The notes under the pieces are model-generated. The model searched no databases. It was not told the DNA's origin and worked only from the letters and a program-made list of their open reading frames with translations. The position numbers were made by a program, and so were the translations under genes. DNA of 64,000 nt from Gracilaria gracilis (taxonomy: Eukaryota; Rhodophyta; Florideophyceae; Gracilariales; Gracilariaceae), in assembly GCA_030374805.1 (NCBI GenBank), contig JARGSG010000004.1, positions 992,001 through 1,056,000 of the forward strand, written 5' to 3'. Numbering within the stretch: position 1 is the first letter of the stretch; every line of letters starts with the position of its first letter. Below are positions 8,374 through 18,300 of this stretch, piece by piece.

Positions 8374-8635
8374 ACCAGCGCTGGTGACCCGAGAGTAAAT
8401 CTTTTGAGTGATTTTGACGACTGCGACGAATGTGAGGTAACGGAAAGTGGCGCACGAACTGCAAACTAGCATACAACTTCAACAAATGGAGTTCAACTGC
8501 GGCACGTGGAAATGCGATTTCCAAAAAAAAATTTTGCCTTGCCAACTAGCGCAATCTGCGAATTTGCTAGCTTTTTCGGACTTTTATTTTCATAACTAGC
8601 CATCTACCATACTAAACTAGCATTCCGAGAACACC
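8374..8635 (+). repeat. 3' tail of the element with repeated ACTAGC motifs
   Basis: The noncoding tail holds five ACTAGC/GCTAGC sites in 157 bp (8465, 8545, 8566 reversed, 8595, 8616), each with AT-rich context. The tail of copy 2 (about 31890-32135, reverse strand) keeps the same layout, with ACTAGC-like sites around the shared blocks ATTTCCAAAAAAAA and TAGCATTCC. Conservation of a noncoding end with iterated short sites suggests binding sites for an element protein or an end-recognition region. Confidence 0.6.
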
Positions 8636-8639
8636 GACG

Positions 8640-9690
8640 CTTTGTACATTAGCACTCCCAAACGCTTGGGACATTTATCTAATAATTCTACTGCGTCCAA
8701 GATATAGCTAGGTCCTTCATTCTCTCTTTTTGAAGAGCTGTGTGATGAACGGCAATGTGTGAGTAGAAAACACCAATATGTGCTGTCGACCCCCGCGCAT
8801 GTTTCATGCGATATTTAGCAAGACCATTCAAAATAACAGACAGTTCTGTTTTAGAACCACAATATTTGTGTTTTCCACTGCAGTGTCTCTTTCCTTCCGC
8901 CATACTGCAACTAGGGCTATATTATTGCCGAAAAATCACATCTGTTGTATACCGAGAGTATTTGAAATGCCTGAATTCTCGATTATGGCGAAATATCTTC
9001 TTCATAAGCAAGGGCCGTCCATTTGATTCATATACTGATAATATAACTCCCAAGAAATACATGAAATAAAATTGAAGAACAATCGTTTGAATGTGTTTCA
9101 ATTAATTTTGAACATATCTCCAAGAAATTCTCAAATCCCACCATGCTTTCGAGCCGATAAATCCATAAACAAAACGTCATTGTCTTTAAAAATCATAACG
9201 TTGACCCCTACCTACATTCCATTTGGTACTCAAGATTGGGGTTGTAGTATTTCAAATGAAATCGAATTCATGACTAGAAATATTAGTCATTAACATAATC
9301 CTTCGAGAACCATTGCATATATAGAAGGTATCAGCGAAGGGACTGTATGTATCTCGTTCATATTCAGAGTCGTCTTGAATTTTTGAAGCCCCGTATTGAT
9401 TTTTCTTCGGCTTCCTTAGCAAGTTGTGCTTCAGCCAGAACCTGGATCAAATTTGCGGCACTTGTATCTTTTATATCAGCCATTTTGGATGTCTACAGAG
9501 GCATTGGTCAGAAAATATGTTTGATTTCGTGTTAGGAAGAATTTTCCATGTGCACAACTGGGAACGATCTGAGGAACCCGTAACCATCTATCTTTAAATA
9601 CTGCTTTTTCAATATCTACCTTGTTTTTCTCCCCTTGTAAAATCTTTTCTTGAGTTCTAAAGCTTTGCGAATAATTTTGTTGTTGACTTC
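8640..9690 (-). pseudogene. ISL2EU-like DDE transposase relic, copy 1
   Basis: A reverse-strand reading gives MAEGKRHCSGKHKYCGSKTE followed by SVILNGLA, close to the eukaryotic ISL2EU/DDE_Tnp4 pattern of E.K+Y+S.KHK.YG+K.E.SV..NG.A. The coding sequence is broken by several stops and frame changes. The left boundary abuts the 3' end of the multi-gene element. Similarity to the 36.2-37.2 kb copy runs over the whole interval, including parts without open frames, so this is a remnant of a transposon and not just a gene. Upstream fragments (about 9000-9500) correspond to the helical N-terminal part. Non-functional. Confidence 0.65.
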
Positions 9691-9920
9691 GTTGGTAATC
9701 TAGTTACGTACACATTTAGCAAAATCTGGAAGATGTCCTATCTACCTCTTTACAAGGCTTTGTTGTCTCGTATATTTTTTTATGTCTATATCTCTTACTG
9801 GTGTTGGTGAAGATAAACTTAGGTTTGACAGCAAGCCGTTAAGCTGTTTAATTGCCTACCATTCAGAGGATTACACGTGGTGCCTTTATTTTGCCGGAAT
9901 GGTGGTATACCGCAGAGTTA
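9691..9920. other. Spacer ending in TTA target duplication
   Basis: No gene was seen. The last three bases (9918-9920, TTA) match TTA at 22347-22349 and are the left half of the proposed Harbinger target-site duplication. Confidence 0.5.
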
Positions 9921-9954
9921 GGTGGTGTCTTAACAAGCGTGAACGTTCACGCTT
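9921..9954 (+). repeat. Left terminal inverted repeat with nested 20-bp palindrome
   Basis: The repeat is 9921-9946. Overlapping its inner part is a perfect 20-bp palindrome at 9935-9954 (AAGCGTGAACGTTCACGCTT). The right end carries CGTGAACG twice in direct orientation instead, so GTGAACG is a shared subterminal word, possibly a transposase binding site. Confidence 0.75.
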
Positions 9955-11099
9955 CGTAGGCGTGAATGGTTGAAGCGCTCAATATAATAGACTGTAAATT
10001 AAGGAGCAGGTGCCCCCCTTCGAGTGTCTATTTGACAACTGACCTCATATGAGGTCAGAATATAACACTTTATAAAAATAGATGTAAACCAGTTCAGAGT
10101 CTCTAAAGCACCTCTCTAGAACCGCATTCGGCATCACATTCATGGCGGAGTAGAACATCTAGTACAAATAACGACGCTGAGTATTAATTGGGGAAAAGAT
10201 ATACTCGCTACATTCGAAAATTTAATCAAATTTTAACTTCTTCAACGAAAAGAAGTTTTTTTATCCTTCTTCATAAAGTAAACCAGAAAACCTCGACAAC
10301 ATATATTCAACCTGTTTCAAATTGTTCTCAGATTACAGGGTGTTAACGGCCTGGTATAATTTACAATAGTTTTTCCACATCTTTGAAATGTCGGACTTCT
10401 CAAATTTAATGGAAATTCTATCTTGAAAGCTATGGACATCACTTTCGCAGACTTGTGAAACTACCACGTTACAAAACTGTTTTTGACGCTCTTTTAGGTG
10501 CAATGATGCGAACTGAAACAAAAACAAACCTGAGAATGGTACCACTTTACGACTTCATGTGACTCAATGTACTATAAAGATTGAATGTTCTCTGCGTAGG
10601 CCAGTATGTTAAATGTGTTTAAAAGCAGTCAGAATGCTTATATATCTCTTGCACACATACGTTTGGCTCATATAATATTAAAAAGTGCGTTATCTCAATA
10701 CTAGCTGATCGTCAGAAACTATAGCAACAAAAACATTAAGTACTCTTGAAGCATTATAAGCAGTTTTTAAGTTATATGTAGAATTTTTGGGCGTTTAAAC
10801 CTAAATAGTAATTCTACATGCAATCAGATGACTACTAAAGCACTTATTTCCTGGAATTGCTTCGCTTCTAATGGTTATTTGGGGTAATGAAACTAGTTTG
10901 ATTGCATAATTGTAGTTGTTTTCTAATGAATCGCTGAATTATGTGCAAAGCTTTATCCAATTTTTTACATTTCTCTCACTATCTGTGCTGACTTCTTATG
11001 AGGTCAACGCGTTGGTCCGATAGACACGAGAAAGCAGGACCAACGACGTTCTTGCTCTGTGCTCCGTAGTATGGGCCATCTCTTTTCCTTCCATGCGCT
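9955..11099. other. Noncoding left arm of the Harbinger element
   Basis: This is about 1.1 kb of AT-rich sequence between the left terminal repeat and the transposase. Short ORFs on both strands have no recognisable similarity. It should contain the transposase promoter; none can be pinpointed. Confidence 0.5.
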
Positions 11100-12466
11100 A
11101 TGTGCTACTTCGGACCACAAAAACGGAATCATACGAATTCAAATCTGGACGAGTTGTCGGGCCGACGATCAGGTCACGAGAGCACTGGCGATCACGGAGC
11201 CGAAATGACGATTAACATCTCATTTGCCGTGGTGCTAGCAAATATCGATTATAACCGTCACTATCGAGTGCGCCTAGGTGTCGCGCAGCAACTTACTTTT
11301 TGCAGAACCGCATCTACCAGATCCTACCTTTGTCCTACTGTGGCCCGTAAGGATACCACATTCGAGTCTATTACAGATTATTTGAGCCCGACGAGCTTTA
11401 AACGCGACTATAAAATGAATCGCAAATCATTCTACAAGCTCGTCGGGCTCGCGGCCCTTCTTATCAAGAAAGATGTCAATATGGAAAAACGCGCGCAAAC
11501 ACCGGCCTTATCTTCCGCTATGCGGGTGGGAATTATTCTCAGTTTTCTAACCGGGGGAGCAGTTGACACTGTGCATCAGCTATATAGAAGACAACGTTCT
11601 ACAGTTTTTTATGTCTTTCATGAGACATGCCAAGCTTTGTGAAACGTGCTGCGGCTTCCGGGTATACCGCAATCGTTCGACGAACTACAAGAGCTGTCAA
11701 ACGGGTTTAGAATATCCCGATCGAAAGTGAGCCCATTGTCGGGCTGTATTGGCGCTATCGATGGCATCGCCACCAAGATAAAGGCGCCAAAGAGGAATGC
11801 AGCCAAATACTGGTGCCGGAAGGGGTACTACGCCCTTCCAGTACAGGCGGTAGTGGATGGAGAAGGTAGGTTTCTTTTCGTTTCGGCCAAGTGCGTGGGC
11901 TCAACGCACGACTCATTTGCCTACGCGTCGTCAAAACTTTCAACCTATCTACGCAATAACGGTTTACCTGTGGAGTTCTGGATAGTAGGAGACGAGGCGT
12001 ATGTGTGCACTGATTACTTGATAACTTTAATTCCGACTCGCAGGTGCGTTTTTATTATGAGAAAGCTTTTAACTATTTTCTCTCCTCAATGCACGTTCAT
12101 GTCGAACAGGCTTTTGGACGTCTGGTTGCTAGGTGGAAGATATTTCAGAAGCAGTTTAACTTTGATGTCAATAAAAACGCGAGTATCGTCGTTCTCTGCA
12201 TAAAACTTCAAAAGTACTGTATTCAGGAAGGTAGGGAAAAGATTCGGGTGTTTTCTATGTCGGAAATGCGGAATATGGAGGAAGACGTTCACAAGTGGTA
12301 CTCCACCTGCAAAGAATCTTTTCAAATGATGGACTCTGGAGAGGAAGATCCAGCCTCTGTTTTCTACGTGCCAAGGTCTACTACTAAGCGGGATAAGCTG
12401 GTGGATATAATCCGCGCTCGTAATGTACGCCGTCCTGAATTAACAGGGGTTCCTGTTCCGTTTTAG
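11100..12466 (+). pseudogene. PIF/Harbinger DDE transposase (broken)
   Basis: The N-terminal part (11100-11642) has the helical LSPTSFKRDYKMNRKSFYKL and LTGGAVDTVHQLY region typical of the family. The catalytic domain follows: first Asp in GAIDGIATKIKAP (codon at 11760), KGYYALPVQAVVD, GSTHDSFAYASSKL, second Asp in VGDEAYV, and the Glu in HVEQAFGRLVARW. Breaks are an in-frame TGA at 11641-11643 and one frame change near 12020-12045, after which the reading continues to FNYFLSSM..EQAFG. All catalytic residues are still present, so inactivation is recent or the copy was mobilised in trans. It lies on the same strand as the captured fragments downstream. Confidence 0.85.
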
Positions 12467-12489
12467 AACATTGTTGACGAGGAGAACAT

Positions 12490-14924
12490 GTAGTGTTTTA
12501 TTGGACTACATAGGTGCTGTGTTTGCCAAGATGGCGGCCGAGAGTATCAGGGAAGGAGCAGGCGCGTATGGTGATGCTGGCGTCATTGCTGCGGAAGTCA
12601 TAGGTCTAATTCGTGTTGTCACGGCGTACAATGGCCACAAAACAGAGGCTCAGAGGTATTAGAAGGAACTGCATAAGGTCTACAAGGCTGACGTGAAGAG
12701 AGTCTTCGTGACTGGTCTGGGTATGGGTTTCACCATGTTTGTCATCTTTTGCGGCTATTCTATTGCGTTCAAATTTGGTGCGAACCGGGTTCGTGGTGGG
12801 TCCATGTCGGCCGGTGATATTCTGATCACTTTCTTCTCTGTCTTCATCGCATCGTTTTCTATCGCGCAAGATAATGCTATGGTCATCAACACATATTGAA
12901 CGAGCGTTTATCGTTTCTACCGCGTGAAAGTAGTAGTTTCCGTACTGAACATGTTTTAACCCAAAAATCTTCTTATATGTCTCCTTGCTCTTCACTTTTG
13001 ATGAGAACAGCCACACCATCGTTTAAAGCTTTTGCCGCAGGTCAGGGTGCAGCCCCAAGAGTCTATGAAATTACAGACCGAGATTCCAAAATCAATCCGC
13101 TCCATGACGATGAAGGTGAAGTTATTCCCGACTTCAAAGGAGATGTGAGCTTCAGAAATGTCAACTTTGATTACCGACATTGCGTTGCTGACGACTTAGA
13201 GAGTGGGGATGAGAGGCGCTTTGTATTGACTAATTTGAACCTCAATGTTCCGTCTGGTACGTCCCACGCCCTAGTAGGTTCATCATGATGTGGCCAGAGT
13301 ACATCTGTCCGCCTTATTGAGCGTTTCTATGATGTCCTCGACGGCTCACTTACGTTTGATGGGGTTGGTGTGCGCCAACTGAAGGTCAAGTAGCTTAGGA
13401 GTCAGATTGGATATGTCGGTCAGATGCCAACTTTGTTTGCCCGTACAATTCGGAAGAACATAGCTTTGGGTGCTGCTATGGAAGCTGTTGTTGATGAGAA
13501 AACAGGGAAGAACGTCCTACGTCGTATGGAAGTGACAGAAAAGGATATTGTGGAAGCGGCCAAGAAGGCCAATGCTCATGACTTGATCATGAAGCTGCCT
13601 GAGCAACATAATACTATGCTTGGAGAGCGAGAAGCCCTGCTGAGCGGAGGTCAGAAGCAACGGATGTGCATTGCGCGTGGAATTATTCGAAACTCGAAGA
13701 TTTTGATCCTGGACGAAGCTACTGCAGCGTTGGATGCTCAGTCTGAGCATGTTGTAAAAAGTGCCCTTGAAAGAACGTCTGCTGGTCGCACTACTATCAC
13801 TATTGCGCATGAAGGAGAACTCGCTAGGAGCGCTCTCAACGCGGTTGGCTACCGAAGCAACGCAGGCGAAGGGGATTACAGAAGATGTGCTTGGAACATT
13901 TGCTTTCGGCCTTAGCACTGTGCTAACAGGTTTCTTGATCGCCTATATTGCGTGCTGAAAGGTAGCTCCTATCATTACTACTGTGCTCCCGCTGTGGGCC
14001 ATAGCGCAAATGGTTCAGGTGAAGATGATGAACGGCTTCGATGCGGATTCCGAGACTCGTTATGCAGCGGCAGGGACTGTGGCGTCGGAGGCAGTAGACA
14101 ACTTTAAAACCGTACCCTCTATCGGTGTGCAAGACGTGTTTATAAACATGTACAACGCGGAAGTGGACAAGATGATTGCCAATGGAAGACGAACGGCTCT
14201 TATAGCTGGCATTGCATTTGGTGCATCGGAGTTCTTAGCTCAAGTTCTTTGGGCGATGAGCTTTTGGATTGGCTCAATATTTGTGCAGAATGGAAACTGT
14301 GATTTCGCGGAGCCGATGAAGGCTGTGACGGGCTTACTGTTTGGTAGGCTGATGCTTGGAAACGTTTTGAGCACCATGCCCGATTGGGGCAAGTGGAAAA
14401 TTGCAGCTGCGAGGATATTCAGACTGCTGGATCGTGAATCTAGGATTGATCCAACTGTGGAATTGGACTTCAAGAAGAAGATCAATGGTTATATGGGGAT
14501 GAAAAAGGCGTACTTTGAGTACCCGACGAGACCTGACGTGGCTGTGCTTCGCGGTATGTCAGTAGAGGTGAAGAGCGGGCAGACGCTGGCGTTGGTGGGT
14601 GCGAGCGGATCTGGGAAGTCTACAGTAGTAAGCCTTGTGGACCGGTTCTACGATGTACGCAGCGGAAGCCTGATGATAGATGAGAACAACATTGTGGAGT
14701 ATGACGTGAAGTGGGTGCGAAAGCATCTGGGATTGGTTGCGCAAGAACCTGATCTATTTAACCGATCAGTGCGAGATAATATTGCATACGGACTGGACCA
14801 CGTTGACGGAACGCCCGTAAGTAACGATATGATCGTGGAGGCGGCAAAAGCTGCGAATGCGCACTCGTTCATTACAGAACTGGAAAAAGTGCGAGATTCG
14901 AACGCGACGACGACGAGGCGATAG
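12490..14924 (+). pseudogene. ABCB/P-glycoprotein-type exporter fragment
   Basis: Captured from the middle of a full-length ABCB transporter, which exports lipids or drugs across membranes. It starts within TMD1 (VIGLIRVVTAYNGHKTEAQRY, as in the MDR loop after TM4), then has NBD1 with a spoiled Walker A (ALVGSS, stop, CGQST; Lys replaced by Gln), intact LSGGQKQRMCIARG signature and ILILDEATAALD. An internal loss removes the end of NBD1, the linker and early TMD2. TMD2 resumes at RLATEATQAKGITEDVLG and NBD2 keeps a perfect GASGSGKST Walker A, but the sequence ends before its signature. There are stops at 12660, 13286 and elsewhere, plus several frame changes. No introns are visible, consistent with an intron-poor source or RNA-mediated capture. 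The first base lies about 24 bp after the transposase stop. Confidence 0.85.
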
Positions 14925-15385
14925 CATCTTGTTTAATGCGGTGCTTGAGGTGTGGTACAGCGTTGTCTGACGGCGAAAACAGCACATGCCTGACTGAATG
15001 AAGCCAGCCTTCATTATGCTTGACGGAATTTCGAGGCGCAGACTGAGGTAAGGAACGAGAGAATGTACAAGAGTGCAAGCGTCGCAGAATAGATGCTGTC
15101 AAGCGTTGTTTCGCCAAAGTCGCGAGCTGGTGAAGTGTGAAGGAAAGCGTGCGGTGGTTCCAAAGATGTCGGAGCTTGCGACTCGAAAGACGTGCTCGTA
15201 ACCGCAGATCACACAGCTGTCGGGGTCGTGGATCAAACGAAAACTGGTCAAAATCGCACCACATGTGACGTGTTCTGGCTACTCCGCCAAACCAGCCTGT
15301 ACCGTCGTACCCTTGTATCTATCTACAAAGCTTCTGTCCACTGTTCAACCGCAAACAAAAGGGCAACTCTTAAAGATGCTAAAGC
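14925..15385. other. Junction between captured ABC and Dicer fragments
   Basis: ABC similarity stops at about 14890 (NAHSFITELEK) without the NBD2 signature. No convincing reading on either strand follows until the Dicer-like region. Short ORFs here look random. It may hold unrecognised exon or untranslated sequence from either captured gene. Confidence 0.45.
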
Positions 15386-18300
15386 TTGTGGCACCAAACC
15401 ATAGCAGAGTTTGCAAGCTCTAAGGTGCATCCTCGCGCTTGTTCTTTCCGGCGTGCTGACGACTGGAGGTGCTTCGTATGCTTTTTGTGCTCGTTCACTA
15501 CACATACTTCTTTCCCCGCGGCTTTCGTAGCCCTTCCCTGTCAAATCACGAACAAAGACTCCTCCATCCGATTCTTTTGCTCTCCGGCTTGGTTGCGGTA
15601 CTTTTATCATGTCGGACATTTCCCGGAATCCAACATCGCGGGCGGATTGCCCCGCCCCGAGTTCCTCCTCAAGATAATTTCCGAGAAACGAGTCGTTTCG
15701 AAGACAGAATCATTGTCGTCTTCATCTCCCGATATGGACGACTTGCGACGTTCATTACCACGCCTCAAACTTCGTAACTTGCTCATTCTCATCCCACGTA
15801 ACCAGAACATCATCTATGCTCCTCAGAACCCACGTGAGCGATTAATCATCGAGTCCGTGCAAAACTTTCTTCAGGTAGAGCGCATCCGCCGCTCAAAGGA
15901 TCCCGTGGCCATCAAACGCCCTCTGCGCTCTGCGCTGATACTCACTTCCAATCACAACGCTGAACGCTATTTGTTTCTGTTTTCTTCGCATGGTCAGCTA
16001 CCCACCATACGACATAGAACTCAACAAGTAATAATTGATTGTGCTTTAGACACACTCTTGGCGAAAAACGACGTAGTTATAACCAAACTACATTTGGCCT
16101 TAGGCCATGCGCGAACAAACAAACTGCATTTACCGCGGATAAGCTTGCTATTAGTCGACCAAGCAGAAGAAGCTGGGTTGCGTTCTCATCTATGCGCTGC
16201 AATACTCAGAGATTACTGTCGCGCTCTTCCTCCCAGTCACCGACCCCGCATTCTCGCCATAGCCTGAATTAACCTCAACCGCTTGTTCTTATATCCCATC
16301 GAATATAACCTCATGTCTCGAAGCACTTTTGAGAAATCACACGACGTCCTGTGGAGCCCTTGCTATAGGAAAAGGGCAAGGGATACCCACGGAGGTTTGA
16401 TAGATGTCGAGAACATTCAATACAGTGTTCATCGCGAGCAATCTTCTCAAGAGCCGGAAGGTCAACGCCACCTAGATGGTGTGATGGATGTTGCGGTTAT
16501 GAACAGCGGCATGAAGCCCGGGAACGATGAGCTGAAGCTCTTGAAGCGGGAGATAGGGTCTCTAGGTGTTGCTGTCTTTTTGAAAGCTTCTCGAAGTCGA
16601 AAGCGTCGCTCGAAACGCCATGCGGGTCGTCGGTTATCTGCTCGTTTCCTGGCCACGCCTGCTAGAATGCTGGGGGAAAGCGATTTTGTTGGCATGTCAG
16701 AGAAAGCCTTCTATCTTATCCGTGAGTTGCAGTTGGTATAAGCATGTTCCACACAATCTCATCCACTCTCTGTCGTGATCCATGCTGGACATCCCATCGT
16801 TACATGTGCGTTGGTTGAGGTTTTGCGTGCGATTCCAGTGTTTCGAGCGTTGAACATTCAAACCGTTTTAGGCCATTTGAAGCCTGATTTGCATCAGTAT
16901 ACCTCTTTCCAGAACACAGAAAGCCTGTGGCAAGGTGAGGAGACAGATGATGAAGGCATTGCTGGCCTGGCTGCAGGTATTGTACATATCTCGATTGTTG
17001 CCGCCACCTATCTGAGCCAAGGTAGGGTCCACAGACCTTTAGCACCTACTCCACTGGTCATTCAATTCAATTGTTCGCTTCCTGATTACGATATTGATGT
17101 TGTTGGAGGCCGATGTTGATTCATTGTCTTCAGAAAAAAAATAATACCATATGAGGACGGCCGTGTACCTCATGCGCAAAGCAGAGCCCGAGAATGGGCT
17201 GCTCAGACGAAACCGAATGGAGTGCCGAACGGTACCATGAACAATGTGATTGATTTAACCGATGAAGATGATGGCAACAGAGACACCAATAGACCTCATG
17301 GTGTGGAGCGGAAAAATGCCTTATCCCTGAACAGAAAGGAATCCACGTAAATTCGAAGAAGAAGACGGTCAGTCAGAAGTAATCCGAATTCGGTAACGCG
17401 AGCGGGGTCATATTGGACAATCGGGGAACACCACGAGAACAGAAGGAGCAACGACTTAGAAAGGACCTCCCCCTTTACATGTAGCCCGGCAGTAGCGCTT
17501 CTTGGTCTTGAATTGCGTTTGGGGAACCCCAGTCATCAGTATTTCGTCGTTCTCTACAATGATTTTCTATCGGCTACTTCTGCTTCATCATCAGCAGCAG
17601 AAACACGGCGTTCTGGAATCGAAGATTTCATGTTTGTCTTTTTTAGAAAGCTTGGACAGAATGAGTTGCTTTTGTGCTTGAAGGACTCTTTCTTTGGAAC
17701 TGGAAGCACTATTTCCGTGTCTGGATATGCGAAGTTGTTCTATCACGGGCCTGTAAAGTTGTCTCACCAGCAGGTAAAGTTGGGTATGGAGTATGGAACA
17801 ATTTTGTTTTCATCTCTAATGCACTGGGTGGGAAGATCAGATTTCGTTTGAGAAGAGGCGCTCGACTTGAAGACGCCCTCTGAGAGGGAATCGTGGCGAA
17901 AATACTGTCGCATGTATCTTGGCCTACCAGTGAAGATAGTGCAGTTTGAACCTTCTAGAAGGCCGAGAACATGCAGGATTCGAGATGCTATTAATGGATT
18001 TAAAAACGATTACCACAAGGGAAGCAGTATTGAGCTGGCCGGAAAAGACATCTTGAAGAAATACTTTCGATCAAATGATCAAGACTTGGCACATGACGAT
18101 CATGACTTAGGGTGTAATCGAGAGATCGACTGGGAAAAAAACCAAAAGTCATAGAGCTCCAGAACCCGAAAGTGCGGGCAATTGAAGGTCGAAAATTCGA
18201 CCCATCAAGTTCAGCTCGCTTGAAAGAACTCGAAGGTACCCTCTCGTACTCTTCTATGTCTTCGAAGTTTTTCGTTTTATCGGGGAAGCTGCAGGAGAAT

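Larger units (their letters stand above)
1908..8635 (+). mobile_element. Multi-gene element of unrecognised class, copy 1 (near complete)
   Basis: Five open reading frames are packed into 6.5 kb: ParB-like (+), charged small protein (+), 2OG-Fe(II)-oxygenase-like (+), ketopantoate-reductase-like (-) and coiled-coil (+). The last three and the 3' noncoding tail recur in the same order and relative orientation, inverted and decayed, at 31.9-35.7 kb, which shows that they travel together. The right end is set where similarity between copies stops (near CACCGA, about 8630-8637). The left end is unknown because copy 2 lacks that part; the palindrome arrays may belong to it. No transposase, integrase, polymerase or capsid gene was recognised. 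An integrated plasmid-like replicon and a new transposon class are both possible. Confidence 0.7.

Noticed and set aside
1908-8635. Polinton or other virus-like element
   Set aside because: No capsid, protein-primed polymerase, packaging ATPase or retroviral-type integrase was recognised in any of the ORFs.
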